The translations under genes and the position numbers were made by a program. The notes under the pieces are model-generated. The model saw nothing but the letters and a program-made list of their open reading frames with translations. It was not told where the DNA came from and searched no databases. From Corynebacterium comes (lineage in GTDB: Bacteria; Actinomycetota; Actinomycetes; Mycobacteriales; Mycobacteriaceae), in the NCBI RefSeq assembly GCF_009734405.1, contig NZ_CP046453.1, positions 2,542,001 through 2,606,000 on the forward strand: DNA of 64,000 nt. Direction: 5' to 3'. Shown piece after piece: positions 8,327 to 17,240 of this stretch (the stretch's first letter is position 1; every line of letters starts with the position of its first letter).

Positions 8327-10272
8327 GCGGGCAGCTTTCTGACCAGGAGATACTCGATCTCGAGGACAAGGTCGGCGAGACCCGCTGGGGCGAGGCCGCC
8401 CCGCGCCAGGCCAAGGCATTCTGGCCCTCCGCCGCTCGACTCATCGGACTGCTCGCACCCCACCGCACGGCGCTGACCGTCGTCTTCGCCATGGTGGCGG
8501 CGTGTGTGATACTCGCGGTCTGGGCGCCGAAGATTCTGGGCCGGGCGATGGACGTCATCTTCTCCGGGGTGATCTCCCGGCAGCTCCCGGCCGGCATGTC
8601 GCAGGAACAGGTCATCGCCGGCCTCCGGGCCCAGGGGCAGGACACCTTCGCCGACATGGCCTCGGCGATGGAACTCACGCCCGGCCAGGGCATCGACTTC
8701 AACCGCCTGGGATGGCTCATCCTCACCATGATCGGCATGTACGCCGGTTCCTCGGTGTTCATGTGGCTGCAGGCCCGCATCCTCAACGACCTGGTGATGA
8801 AGGTCGTCCACGGCCTCCGCGCCGACGTGGAGACCAAGATCAACTCACTCCCCCTGGACTACTTCGACTCCCACCAGCGCGGTGACCTGCTCTCGCGCAC
8901 CACCAACGACGTCGACAATGTCCAGCAGGCCCTCCAGCAGGCGTTCTCCCAGCTGGTGTACTCGGTGCTGCTGATCATCGGCATCGTCATCATGATGTTC
9001 TCCGTGTCCTGGCAGCTCGCGCTGCTGGCACTCCTCGCGATTCCGCTGACGGGTGTGGTCATGGCTGTTATCGGCACGCGTTCGCAGAAGCAGTTCGCCA
9101 CCCAGTGGAAGTCCACCGGCCACCTCAACGGCCACATCGAGGAGTCCTTCTCCGGCCACGACCTCGTCCAGGTCTTCGGCCGCGGCGATGTCATGGCCGA
9201 GGAGTTCGACGAGCGCAACGGCGAGCTCTACCGCTCCGCCACCTCCGCCCAGTTCCTCGCCGGCATGATGATGCCGATCATGCAGTTCATCTCCTACCTC
9301 TCCTATGTGGGCATCGCCGTCCTCGGCGGTCTCCGCGTGGCCCAGGGGCAGATGACACTCGGGGACGCCACCGCGTTCATCCAGTACTCCCGGGAGTTCA
9401 ACCAGCCCCTCGGCCAGCTCGCCGGCATGATGCAGATGCTCCAGTCCGGCGTCGCATCCGCCGAACGCGTCTTCGAGCTTCTCGACGCCCCCTCCCAGTC
9501 CCCCGACCACGTCACCGCCGCCGTCGACGGTCGCGCCCGTGGCCTGGTGGAGTTCAGGGACGTGTCCTTCTCCTATACCGAGGACGAAGAGCTCATCCGG
9601 AACCTCAACCTGCGTGTCGAACCCGGCCAGACCGCCGCCATCGTCGGCCCCACCGGCGCCGGCAAGACCACCCTGGTCAACCTCATCATGCGCTTCTACG
9701 ACATCGACTCCGGTCAGATCCTGCTCGACGGCGTGGACGTCTCATCGCTGTCCCGTCGCGATCTCCGCTCCCAGGTGGGCATGGTGCTCCAGGACGCCGT
9801 GCTCTTCGAGGGCACCATCATGGACAACATCCGCTACGGACGTCTCGACGCCACCGACGACGAGGTCATCGCGGCCGCGAAGGCCACCTACGTCGACCGT
9901 TTCGTCCATTCCCTCCCCACGGGCTATGACACGGAAATCTCGCAGGACGGCGGTTCCCTCTCCACCGGCGAACGCCAGCTGATCACCATCGCGCGCGCCT
10001 TCCTGGCCCAGCCCGCGCTGCTCATCCTGGATGAGGCGACCTCATCGGTGGACACCCGCACCGAAGTCCTGGTCCAGCGCGCGATGGGTGCCCTGCGCGC
10101 CGACCGCACCTCCTTCGTCATCGCCCACCGCCTCTCGACGATCCGCGACGCCGACCTCATCCTCGTCATGGAGAACGGCCGCATCGTCGAGCAGGGCGAT
10201 CACACATCACTGCTCAAGGCGCAGGGCGCGTACTTCCGCCTGCACCAGTCGCAGTTCGAGTCGGAGGGATGA
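8323..10272 (+). CDS. ABC exporter half-transporter, subunit B (degenerate signature)
   Basis: A 649-residue partner of the preceding half-transporter. It carries an N-terminal extension, about six membrane helices and an ATPase domain with Walker A GPTGAGKTT (Lys448) and canonical Walker B LLILDEATSSVD (Asp570-Glu571). The signature motif is changed from LSGGQ to LSTGE (547-550). Combined with subunit A's intact signature this gives one consensus and one degenerate ATP site, the hallmark of asymmetric exporters such as TM287/288 and TmrAB. Translational coupling to subunit A through a 4-base overlap supports stoichiometric production. Confidence 0.91.
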   Translation: MSGQLSDQEILDLEDKVGETRWGEAAPRQAKAFWPSAARLIGLLAPHRTALTVVFAMVAACVILAVWAPKILGRAMDVIFSGVISRQLPAGMSQEQVIAGLRAQGQDTFADMASAMELTPGQGIDFNRLGWLILTMIGMYAGSSVFMWLQARILNDLVMKVVHGLRADVETKINSLPLDYFDSHQRGDLLSRTTNDVDNVQQALQQAFSQLVYSVLLIIGIVIMMFSVSWQLALLALLAIPLTGVVMAVIGTRSQKQFATQWKSTGHLNGHIEESFSGHDLVQVFGRGDVMAEEFDERNGELYRSATSAQFLAGMMMPIMQFISYLSYVGIAVLGGLRVAQGQMTLGDATAFIQYSREFNQPLGQLAGMMQMLQSGVASAERVFELLDAPSQSPDHVTAAVDGRARGLVEFRDVSFSYTEDEELIRNLNLRVEPGQTAAIVGPTGAGKTTLVNLIMRFYDIDSGQILLDGVDVSSLSRRDLRSQVGMVLQDAVLFEGTIMDNIRYGRLDATDDEVIAAAKATYVDRFVHSLPTGYDTEISQDGGSLSTGERQLITIARAFLAQPALLILDEATSSVDTRTEVLVQRAMGALRADRTSFVIAHRLSTIRDADLILVMENGRIVEQGDHTSLLKAQGAYFRLHQSQFESEG

Positions 10273-10427
10273 GGACGGGTTCCACCGGCTCCCCGCCGCC
10301 CGTCCGGCGCGCCGGCCAAATCTAGACTTCTTGGTACCTTAAATATAGACTATTCAGTTCATAATTCCGGCGGCCGGAATCCCCCGACATTCGTCTCACC
10401 AGGGACGGAATTGAAGTCCGCGGAAAT

Positions 10428-11933
10428 ATGGAAAATATTTCCTCGACAGATAACCTCGTCACTGACAATCGTTCCACCCGACCCCACCCTCAACCCCTGC
10501 AGCAGGAAACGGCATTGATTATGGACGGCACCTCAGAAACCAAGAAGAACAACCAATTCCCGTCCCCGCCTGGATCCGCCGTTCCTGCGCCGGGTGGTGC
10601 TGTTCCTGCGCCGGGTGGCGCCGTCCCCGCACCCGGTAGTGCTGTTCCCGCACCCGGTGGTGCCGTTCCCGCGCCGGGCGGTGCCGTCCCCGTTCCCGGT
10701 GGCGCTGTTCCGGCCGTTCCCGGTGGCGCTGTTCCCGCACCCGGTAGCGCTGTTCCCGCACCCGGTAGTGCTGTTCCCGCACCCGGTAGTGCTGTTCCCG
10801 CACCCGGTAGTGCTGTTCCCGCACCGGGTGCGGCCGTCCCCGCACCCGGTAGTGCTGTTCCCGCACCCGGTTCAAGCACTCCTCCCCTTGGGATTGCTTC
10901 TTCCGCTCCGGGAACCGCTGCGCCTGGGCCGGTTTCTCCCAAACCAGTGGCAGAGACCCTTCCGGAGCGAAACTCGGCGGCCGAAGAACAGGACGGGAAC
11001 AAGAAGCCGAAGGAACACTCGGTACGGTTGCGTCTTCTGACCCCCCTGTCCCGGAAACAGTGGGCCGCCACCTCCGCTGTCGTGTTCCTCGCGTTCCTCA
11101 TCGTCGCGGGCGTTGCTGTGCTGATCGCACGCTGGGTGATGGGTCTGGAGGCCGTGGAAGAGTTCGTCGCCAGGTATCCGGGTGAATATGCCCTGCCTGA
11201 GAGTGCCCCTGTGGGCATCCCCGCATGGCTGGGGTGGCAGCACTTCTTCAACATGTTCTTCCTCTTCCTGATCATCAGGACCGGCGTCCAGATCAACCGG
11301 GAGCGCCGACCGCAGGGTTACTGGAGATCGAAGCGTGGCGGGAAGAAGATCAGCCTGACGCTGTGGACACACCTGATTCTGGACCTGCTGTGGGTCATCA
11401 ACGGCGCGGTGTTCTACATCCTGTTGTTCGCCACCGGGCAGTGGGTACGGATCGTGCCAACCAGCTGGGAGGTTTTCCCGAACGCGGTCTCCGCCGGGCT
11501 CCAGTACCTGTCCCTGGACTGGCCGACCCACAACTCCTGGGTCAACTACAACAGCCTGCAGGAACTGGCCTACTTCATCACCGTCTTCGTGGCGGCCCCC
11601 CTGGCCATCATCTCGGGGTTCCGCCTATCCGCGTACTGGCCCAAGGAAAACAAGTCCCTGAACTCCGCCTTCCCGATCGGCCTGGCCCGGAATCTGCACT
11701 TCCCGGTGATGGTCTACTTCGTGGTGTTCACCGTCATCCACGTGTTCCTGGTTTTTGCCACCGGCGCGCTGCGCAACCTGAACCACATGTACGGTGCCCA
11801 GGATTCCACCAACTGGACGGGTTTCATGTTCTTCGTGTTGTCGCTGGTGGTGATGGCGGTCGCTCTTGTCGCTGTTCGCCCGTCACTCGTGGCTCCGTTG
11901 GCGAAGCGGTTTGGCGAAGTGACTGCTCGCTGA
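10428..11933 (+). CDS. Cytochrome b561-like membrane protein with Pro/Ala-rich N-terminal repeat
   Basis: A protein of up to 501 residues in two parts. Residues about 50-148 are a low-complexity stretch of AVPAPG repeats. The C-terminal 290 residues carry five or six membrane helices with histidines suited to heme ligation: GWQHFFNMFFLFLI, LTLWTHLILDLLW and ARNLHFPVMVYFVVFTVIHV. This matches the cytochrome b/b6 or b561-like fold used for membrane electron transfer. The partner is unknown and no oxidoreductase lies next to it. The start is uncertain: ATG 10428 has only a close GGAA, and ATG 10521 is an in-frame alternative just before the repeat. The repeat is expected to be cytoplasmic and disordered if the first helix is a normal one. 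Confidence 0.78.
   Translation: MENISSTDNLVTDNRSTRPHPQPLQQETALIMDGTSETKKNNQFPSPPGSAVPAPGGAVPAPGGAVPAPGSAVPAPGGAVPAPGGAVPVPGGAVPAVPGGAVPAPGSAVPAPGSAVPAPGSAVPAPGSAVPAPGAAVPAPGSAVPAPGSSTPPLGIASSAPGTAAPGPVSPKPVAETLPERNSAAEEQDGNKKPKEHSVRLRLLTPLSRKQWAATSAVVFLAFLIVAGVAVLIARWVMGLEAVEEFVARYPGEYALPESAPVGIPAWLGWQHFFNMFFLFLIIRTGVQINRERRPQGYWRSKRGGKKISLTLWTHLILDLLWVINGAVFYILLFATGQWVRIVPTSWEVFPNAVSAGLQYLSLDWPTHNSWVNYNSLQELAYFITVFVAAPLAIISGFRLSAYWPKENKSLNSAFPIGLARNLHFPVMVYFVVFTVIHVFLVFATGALRNLNHMYGAQDSTNWTGFMFFVLSLVVMAVALVAVRPSLVAPLAKRFGEVTAR
10575..10871 (+). repeat. In-frame 21-bp tandem repeat encoding [S/G]AVPAPG
   Basis: Fourteen tandem units of about 21 bp: thirteen heptapeptides and one octapeptide, GAVPAVPG. 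Left units favour Gly at position 1 and right units favour Ser, and four consecutive right-hand units are almost identical at the DNA level. This indicates recent unit duplication. Copy number is likely to vary between strains without breaking the frame. Confidence 0.95.
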
Positions 11934-12116
11934 TCCGTGTGCCAGGGGCCGAGGTGCACGGTGCGGTCGGGGCGATATCCGGGCACCTGGAATTTTTCCC
12001 CGAACCACACCGCACGTTTGACCCCTTATCCCGTCCCGCCCACCGGGCACCTTCAGGGATGCCCCGGAAAGGCAAAGATGGGGGACTTCCCCGAAGTCGG
12101 CTTCGATGAGCGTCAT

Positions 12117-12122
12117 TACACT
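12117..12122 (+). promoter_or_regulatory. -10 box for a leaderless transcript
   Basis: TACACT fits the corynebacterial TANANT -10 consensus. The ATG at 12130 begins 7 bases after it, the spacing expected if transcription starts at the initiation codon itself. No ribosome binding site precedes that ATG. Confidence 0.5.
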
Positions 12123-12129
12123 GGGTTCC

Positions 12130-12759
12130 ATGACTATGAGGTACCCCGTCAACCAGCCTGGCATGAGACTGAGCGATGCAGAACGTAACGCCGCCATGTC
12201 CACGCTGGGGCGCGCCTTCTCCGAGGGACGTCTGACGGTCGACGAGTACGACCAGAGGTGCGGGGAGATAGCCAGGGCGCAGGTGCGCGGGGACCTGGAG
12301 CCGTTGTTCAGGGACATTCCGCAGTTCCAGGGGCGCCCGGGCATGGAGGTGGACAAGCTCTACTCTGCGCAGGAGATAGAGAGTGCCTACCGTGAGGGGC
12401 GCAAGACGAAGCTCGGACTGCTTGGCCTGAGCACCGTGGGCAGCATCGTCGGTTCGGCACTGCTGACCAGCGTGACACCCGCGGCGGGTCTGCTGATGTT
12501 CCTGATTCCTACGGTGTGGATCCTGCTCTACATCATGAAGGTGGGGCCGGAATCGTGGTATGTGCCGAGCGCGAGGGCCGTCGATAAGCAGAGGATCAGG
12601 GAGCTGAAGACGGCGGAGCAGCTCCGTTCGGCTGAGTTACGTCTGGCGGAGCAGGACAAGTTGGCGGAACTGCGGGCCGAGCGGAAGGCGCAGACCGCGG
12701 AACTGACGAACAAGGCCATGGGGTTCGTGAACAAGGCGTTGGAGCGCGGCGATAAGTAG
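12130..12759 (+). CDS. DUF1707 domain protein with two membrane helices
   Basis: A 209-residue protein if the start is ATG 12130; ATG 12106 is an in-frame alternative. The N-terminal segment, MRLSDAERNAAMSTLGRAFS through EGRLTVDEYDQR, is the DUF1707/SHOCT-like motif common in actinobacterial membrane proteins. A hydrophobic pair of helices follows (STVGSIVGSALLTSV and AGLLMFLIPTVWILLYIM). The tail is a charged, probably coiled-coil stretch rich in Glu, Arg and Lys. The function of the family is unknown. The -10 box at 12117 with no ribosome binding site favours a leaderless mRNA beginning at 12130. Confidence 0.8.
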   Translation: MTMRYPVNQPGMRLSDAERNAAMSTLGRAFSEGRLTVDEYDQRCGEIARAQVRGDLEPLFRDIPQFQGRPGMEVDKLYSAQEIESAYREGRKTKLGLLGLSTVGSIVGSALLTSVTPAAGLLMFLIPTVWILLYIMKVGPESWYVPSARAVDKQRIRELKTAEQLRSAELRLAEQDKLAELRAERKAQTAELTNKAMGFVNKALERGDK

Positions 12760-12793
12760 TCGATCTTTCCGAACGGGTGCCGCAAGTGGCAAC

Positions 12794-14059
12794 ATGGAGC
12801 TTATGAGCGAGACCGACTCCCCGACCCCTATCCGCCGACGCCCCCGTACGTTCGATCAGTCGAACAAGATGAAGGACGTTCTCTACGAGATCCGCGGCCC
12901 GGTGTCCGCGGAGGCGGAGCGTCTGGAGGCGGATGGGCACCACATCCTCAAGTTGAACACCGGGAACCCGGCGACCTTCGGCTTCGACGCCCCCGACGTG
13001 ATCATGCGCGACATGATCGCTGCGCTCCCCACCTCGCAGGGCTACTCGACGTCGAAGGGCATCATCCCCGCCCGCCGCGCCGTGGTCACCCGCTACGAGT
13101 TGATCGACAACTTCCCGGACTTCGACGTCGAAGACGTTTTCCTGGGCAACGGCGTGTCCGAGCTGATCACCATGACCACGCAGGCGCTGCTCAACGACGG
13201 CGACGAGGTTCTCATCCCCGCACCGGATTACCCGCTGTGGACCGCTGCGACCTCGCTGGCCGGCGGTAAGCCGGTGCACTACCTCTGCGACGAGGAGGAT
13301 GACTGGAACCCGTCGATCGAGGACATCCGGGCCAAGGTCACCGAGAAAACCAAGGCCATCGTGGTGATCAACCCGAACAACCCGACGGGTGCGGTGTATT
13401 CGCGTGAGGTGCTGCAGAAGATCGTCGACGTCGCCCGCGAGTACCAGCTGCTCATCCTGGCCGACGAGATCTACGACCGGATCCTCTATGACGACGCCCA
13501 GCACATCTCGCTGGCCACCCTGGCTCCGGACATGCTGACCATCACCTACAACGGCCTGTCCAAGGCCTACCGTGTGGCCGGTTACCGTGCGGGGTGGATG
13601 GTGCTGACCGGCCCCAAGGAGCACGCCCGTGGTTTCATCGAGGGTCTGGAGCTGCTCGCCGGCACCCGGCTGTGCCCGAACGTGCCCGCCCAGCATGGCA
13701 TCCAGGTGGCGTTGGGTGGCCGGCAGTCCATCTATGAGCTGACCGGTGAGAACGGGCGCCTGCTCAACCAGCGCAACGTGGCCTTCGAGAAGCTCAATGA
13801 GATCCCGGGGGTCAGCTGCGTGAAGCCGATGGGTGCGCTCTACGCCTTCCCCAAGCTGGATCCGAACATCTACGAGATCCACGACGACGCCAAGCTCATG
13901 CTCGACATCCTGCGCGCCGAGAAGATCCTGCTGGTGCAGGGCACCGGCTTCAACTGGCCGCACACCGACCACTTCCGGCTGGTCACCCTGCCGTGGGCGT
14001 CCCAGCTGGAGAACGCCATCGAGCGCCTGGGTAACTTCCTGGTCAGCTACAAGCAGTGA
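12794..14059 (+). CDS. alaT: Alanine aminotransferase (AlaT)
   Basis: A 421-residue PLP enzyme of aminotransferase fold type I, closely resembling AlaT, which interconverts alanine/2-oxoglutarate and pyruvate/glutamate and also contributes to valine synthesis in corynebacteria. Visible features are the N-terminal LKLNTGNPATFGFDAPD, the NPNNPTGAVYS motif, ILADEIYDRILYD, and the PLP lysine in NGLSKAYRVAGYRAGW (Lys257). Length is usual. Starts at ATG 12794 or ATG 12803 are both possible. Its 3' end overlaps the convergent monooxygenase gene by 17 bp. Confidence 0.92.
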   Translation: MELMSETDSPTPIRRRPRTFDQSNKMKDVLYEIRGPVSAEAERLEADGHHILKLNTGNPATFGFDAPDVIMRDMIAALPTSQGYSTSKGIIPARRAVVTRYELIDNFPDFDVEDVFLGNGVSELITMTTQALLNDGDEVLIPAPDYPLWTAATSLAGGKPVHYLCDEEDDWNPSIEDIRAKVTEKTKAIVVINPNNPTGAVYSREVLQKIVDVAREYQLLILADEIYDRILYDDAQHISLATLAPDMLTITYNGLSKAYRVAGYRAGWMVLTGPKEHARGFIEGLELLAGTRLCPNVPAQHGIQVALGGRQSIYELTGENGRLLNQRNVAFEKLNEIPGVSCVKPMGALYAFPKLDPNIYEIHDDAKLMLDILRAEKILLVQGTGFNWPHTDHFRLVTLPWASQLENAIERLGNFLVSYKQ

Positions 14060-15005
14060 AATCGGGGATGATGTGCTCGATGAGTTCGTCGAGCACCTCG
14101 TCCGCAGGCCGGGTGCCGCGCTTGAGGCCCAGGATGACGTGGTCCACACCCATCCCCTCCAGCTCGCGGAGAATCCGCAGCAGGTGACGCGCGCCGACGC
14201 GCCAGCCGAACTTGATGGGCCCGGGCTCGGCGTCGATGTCAGGGTGCAGGTCGAGTGACATCGACATGGCGAAGGGTTTGTCCGCTCCGCCCTCCCGCCA
14301 CCCCGCCAGATACCTCTTCTGCACGGTCAGCGGGCGCTGGTAGGTCACGTGGGCGTCGGCATGCTCGCGGTGCCAGGCCATCGACTGCAGACACGAGCCG
14401 ACGGTGAGCAGCGGGGGGCGCGTGGCCAGGGGCTTGGGGACGACGTCCCCGCCCCACATGCGTCCCCCTGACCAACGGATTCCGCGCTTCTCGGTGGTCC
14501 AGGCCTGCTGCATCACGTCGAGCTGCTCACGGAACACCTCATTGCGCTTCCCCTCCTCCACTCCGAAGGCCGGGTACTCGCTCGAGCGGTCGCCGGTGGC
14601 AACGCCGAAGAGGAAACGCCCGCCGCTGAGGTGGTCGATGCTCGCGGCCTGCTTCGCCAGGTGCAGCGGGTGCCGCAACGGCACCACCACGGCGCCGGTG
14701 CCCAGGGCGATCTCGCTTGTCGACGCCGCCAGGTACCCCAGATAGCTCACCGGGTCCCACACCTGCCCCACGTCCCCGAAGTCCGGGTCGCGCAGCGGGA
14801 TGTCACGGAGCCACACCGCAGCGAAACCTGCTGCCTCCGCACGCCGGATCAGCTCCACCTGGCGGACGATGTCCACCTCCGGGTGTTCCGCCCGCCCCGC
14901 GTCCAGAGGAAGGAAGAGTCCCAGTGTGAGGCGCCCGCGCGGGAACACGCGGCGGAAACCGGGGAGGGAGGTGACGGGGGCGTCGGAAAGCGAGAAGGGA
15001 GTCAT
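14043..15005 (-). CDS. Luciferase-like (LLM class) flavin oxidoreductase
   Basis: A 320-residue protein of the bacterial luciferase-like monooxygenase superfamily, which are FMN- or F420-dependent TIM barrels. Diagnostic stretches are LTLGLFLPLDAGRAEHPEVD, IRRAEAAGFAAVWLRDIPL, STSEIALGTGAVVVPLRHP and LSGGRFLFGVATGD. It looks like the BA3436-type subfamily of small luciferase-type oxidoreductases. The substrate is unknown. It is a single gene between convergent alaT and the UDP-glucose dehydrogenase gene on the same strand (10-bp gap), so it may share a transcript with the dehydrogenase and dcd. Confidence 0.87.
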   Translation of the reverse strand: MTPFSLSDAPVTSLPGFRRVFPRGRLTLGLFLPLDAGRAEHPEVDIVRQVELIRRAEAAGFAAVWLRDIPLRDPDFGDVGQVWDPVSYLGYLAASTSEIALGTGAVVVPLRHPLHLAKQAASIDHLSGGRFLFGVATGDRSSEYPAFGVEEGKRNEVFREQLDVMQQAWTTEKRGIRWSGGRMWGGDVVPKPLATRPPLLTVGSCLQSMAWHREHADAHVTYQRPLTVQKRYLAGWREGGADKPFAMSMSLDLHPDIDAEPGPIKFGWRVGARHLLRILRELEGMGVDHVILGLKRGTRPADEVLDELIEHIIPDFTACS

Positions 15006-15015
15006 GCCCTCCAGG

Positions 15016-16338
15016 CTAGAGACTGCGGCCGAGTGCCTGGATGTTCCAGCCCGCTGCCTGCCACTCCTGAACGGGCAGGACGTTACGGCCGTCGATGATC
15101 ACCCTGCGGTTGACCAGCTCACCGACCTGCACCGGATCGAGCTCCCGGAACTGGGCCCACTCGGTGGCCAGCACCACGACGTCGGCCCCCTCGAGCGCCT
15201 CCTCCGCCGAGTCGGCGTAGTTCAGGGTCGGGAACACCTTGCGGGCGTTGTCCATGGCCTGCGGATCGAACACGGAGACATCCGCACCCGCCAGCGACAG
15301 GGAACCCGCCACCGAGAGCGCCGGGGAATCGCGGACGTCATCGGAATTCGGTTTGAAGGCGGCACCCAGGACGGTGACTCGGTGGCCGAGCAGGTTGCCG
15401 TTGCACAGCGCACGGGTCAGCTGCACCACGCGGTCACGACGGCGCATGTTGATGGCGTCGACCTCCCGCAGGAACGTCAGCGCCTGATCGGCGCCCAGCT
15501 CACCGGCGCGTGCCATGAACGCACGGATGTCCTTGGGCAGGCAGCCGCCGCCGAAACCCAGGCCAGCGCCGAGGAATTTCCGCCCGATGCGCTCGTCGTG
15601 GCCGATGGCGTCGGCCAGCCTGGTCACATCACCCCCGGCGATCTCGCAGATCTCGGCCACGGCGTTGATGAAGGAGATCTTCGTCGCCAGAAACGCATTC
15701 GCCGAGACCTTGACCAACTCAGAGGTCACGCGGTCCATGACCAGGAACGGCGTCCCTGTGCTTATCGACGCCGCGTACACCTCCCGTGCCACCTCCTCCG
15801 CGCGGCCGTCACCACGGCCCACGCCCAGCACGATGCGGTCCGGAGAGATGGTGTCCTGGACCGCGAAACCCTCGCGGAGAAACTCCGGGTTCCAGGCGAT
15901 CTCCACGGATGCGCCGGGCCCGGCCAGGCTGTCGGCCAGTTCCTGCATCTCATCGGCGGTGCCCACAGGGACGGTCGACTTGCCGAAGATGATGTGCTCA
16001 CCTTCGAGCAGCGGCACGAGATCCTCGATCACCGCCCGCACGTAGGTCAGGTCCGCGGCGTAGGAACCGCGCTTCTGTGGGGTTCCCACCCCCAGGAAGT
16101 GCACGTTCGCGAATTCCGCGACACGTTGGTAATCGGTGGTGAAGTCCAGCCGACCGGACTCCAGGTTCCGGGTGAGCACCTCCGGCAGGCCGGGCTCGTA
16201 GAACGGGACGGTGCCCGCCCTGAGGGATTCGATCTTGGCGGAATCCACGTCCACGCCCAGGACCTCATGGCCGAGCTCAGCCATGCAGGCCGCGTGGGTC
16301 GCACCCAGGTATCCGGTACCGATGACAGTCATTCGCAT
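15016..16338 (-). CDS. ugd: UDP-glucose 6-dehydrogenase
   Basis: A 440-residue NAD-dependent sugar-nucleotide dehydrogenase making UDP-glucuronate from UDP-glucose. The N-terminal Rossmann motif is MTVIGTGYLGATHAACMAEL, and the catalytic cysteine is Cys266 in GLGFGGGCLPKDI. The central KVSANAFLATKISFINAVAEI and C-terminal GAAFKPNSDDVRDSP are typical of the family. Length and domain order are normal. UDP-glucuronate could supply the exopolysaccharide genes at 39.5-53.4 kb, though ugd also occurs in corynebacteria lacking such a locus. Confidence 0.93.
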   Translation of the reverse strand: MRMTVIGTGYLGATHAACMAELGHEVLGVDVDSAKIESLRAGTVPFYEPGLPEVLTRNLESGRLDFTTDYQRVAEFANVHFLGVGTPQKRGSYAADLTYVRAVIEDLVPLLEGEHIIFGKSTVPVGTADEMQELADSLAGPGASVEIAWNPEFLREGFAVQDTISPDRIVLGVGRGDGRAEEVAREVYAASISTGTPFLVMDRVTSELVKVSANAFLATKISFINAVAEICEIAGGDVTRLADAIGHDERIGRKFLGAGLGFGGGCLPKDIRAFMARAGELGADQALTFLREVDAINMRRRDRVVQLTRALCNGNLLGHRVTVLGAAFKPNSDDVRDSPALSVAGSLSLAGADVSVFDPQAMDNARKVFPTLNYADSAEEALEGADVVVLATEWAQFRELDPVQVGELVNRRVIIDGRNVLPVQEWQAAGWNIQALGRSL

Positions 16339-16412
16339 ACCGACAAGTCTTACCTGCCGTACATGAACTGGGGATTAAACGAGAATGAATGTCGGCAATC
16401 CGGCTGGGCCGG

Positions 16413-16976
16413 TCAGCTGAAGTTCAGGTACGCCTTCGACGGCGTCGGTCCGCGCTGACCCTGGTACTTGGAACCCAGCTTGCCCGAACCGTAGGGAACC
16501 TCCGCCGGCGAGGACATCTTGAACAGCGCCAGCTGGCCCACCTTCATCCCCGGCCACAGCGTCATGGGCAGGTTCGCGACGTTCGACAACTCCAGGGTGA
16601 TGTAGCCGGAGAACCCCGGATCAATGAACCCGGCCGTCGAGTGCGTGAGCAGCCCCAGGCGTCCCAGCGAGGACTTGCCCTCGAGGCGGCCCGCCAGGTT
16701 GTCCGGCAGGGTGAACATCTCCAGCGTCGACGCGAGCACGAACTCACCCGGGTGCAGCACGAAGGACTCCCCCTCCTCGACCTCCACCAGGCTGGTCAGC
16801 TCATCCTGCCGCAGCTTCGGGTCAATGTGCGTGTACTTCGAGTTGTTGAACACCCGGAAGAAACGGTCCATGCGGACGTCCACGCTGGAGGGCTGGATGT
16901 TGTCCGGTTCGAAAGGCTCGATGACCAGTTCACCGGAATCGATGGCCGCACGGATGTCACGATCTGAAAGAAGCAC
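16413..16976 (-). CDS. dcd: dCTP deaminase (probably bifunctional dUTPase)
   Basis: A 187-residue trimeric dUTPase-fold enzyme. [20 protein letters not shown] and [20 protein letters not shown] mark the N-terminus, and the active-site stretches are [20 protein letters not shown] and [16 protein letters not shown]. The C-terminus has [12 protein letters not shown], the nucleotide-covering lid. It converts dCTP to dUTP, and actinobacterial members such as the M. tuberculosis enzyme also hydrolyse dUTP to dUMP. It is divergent from the tRNA-Gly gene. Confidence 0.95.
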   Translation of the reverse strand: MLLSDRDIRAAIDSGELVIEPFEPDNIQPSSVDVRMDRFFRVFNNSKYTHIDPKLRQDELTSLVEVEEGESFVLHPGEFVLASTLEMFTLPDNLAGRLEGKSSLGRLGLLTHSTAGFIDPGFSGYITLELSNVANLPMTLWPGMKVGQLALFKMSSPAEVPYGSGKLGSKYQGQRGPTPSKAYLNFS

Positions 16977-17049
16977 GTCGGCCAGTCTACGCCAGACTCG
17001 GCGGCGACATGCCCACCAGGGGATTTCCCGTCAACGGCCGGGCCGGTGC

Positions 17050-17055
17050 TAAAGT
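17050..17055 (+). promoter_or_regulatory. -10 box for tRNA-Gly
   Basis: TAAAGT fits the TANANT consensus and would place transcription start near 17062, about 22 bases before the mature tRNA. A direct repeat TGCACTGA (17065-17072 and 17075-17082) lies in the 5' leader. No good -35 is seen. Confidence 0.4.
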
Positions 17056-17083
17056 AACTCGCAGTGCACTGAGCTGCACTGAT

Positions 17084-17157
17084 GCCGGCGTAGTTTAGTG
17101 GTAGAACATCAGCTTCCCAAGCTGAGAGTGCGAGTTCGATTCTCGTCGCCGGCTCCA
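17084..17157 (+). tRNA. tRNA-Gly (anticodon CCC)
   Basis: A cloverleaf can be folded by eye. The acceptor stem is GCCGGCG (17084-17090) with CGCCGGC (17147-17153), followed by discriminator T and an encoded CCA (17155-17157). The anticodon stem TCAGC/GCTGA encloses loop TTCCCAA, giving anticodon CCC for GGG codons. The T-arm is GCGAG-TTCGATT-CTCGT with a G-T pair at its base. Confidence 0.95.
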
Positions 17158-17160
17158 TGT

Positions 17161-17200
17161 CAAGGCCGGGCCCCAGGAATGTTCCTGGGGCCCGGCCTTG
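17161..17200 (+). terminator. 19-bp perfect hairpin after tRNA-Gly
   Basis: A perfect 19-bp inverted repeat (17161-17179 with 17182-17200) with a 2-base loop, starting four bases after the tRNA CCA. No U-tract follows. Position argues for transcription termination of the tRNA and perhaps of the convergent DUF2200 gene. Confidence 0.75.
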
Positions 17201-17220
17201 TGAGTTCCCACGGGAGAACT

Positions 17221-17233
17221 CCCCCCCCCCCCC
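17221..17233. repeat. Run of 13 cytosines
   Basis: A C13 homopolymer between the tRNA hairpin and the stop codon of the DUF2200 gene (stop at 17241-17243). It lies outside coding sequence, so length changes would not alter a protein. Confidence 0.9.
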
Positions 17234-17240
17234 GGCACTT

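Noticed and set aside
10490..11296. Long minus-strand frame rich in Gly-Thr-Ala-Pro repeats opposite the cytochrome gene
   Set aside because: It is the antisense image of the AVPAPG repeat plus part of the membrane domain; no ribosome binding site or domain.
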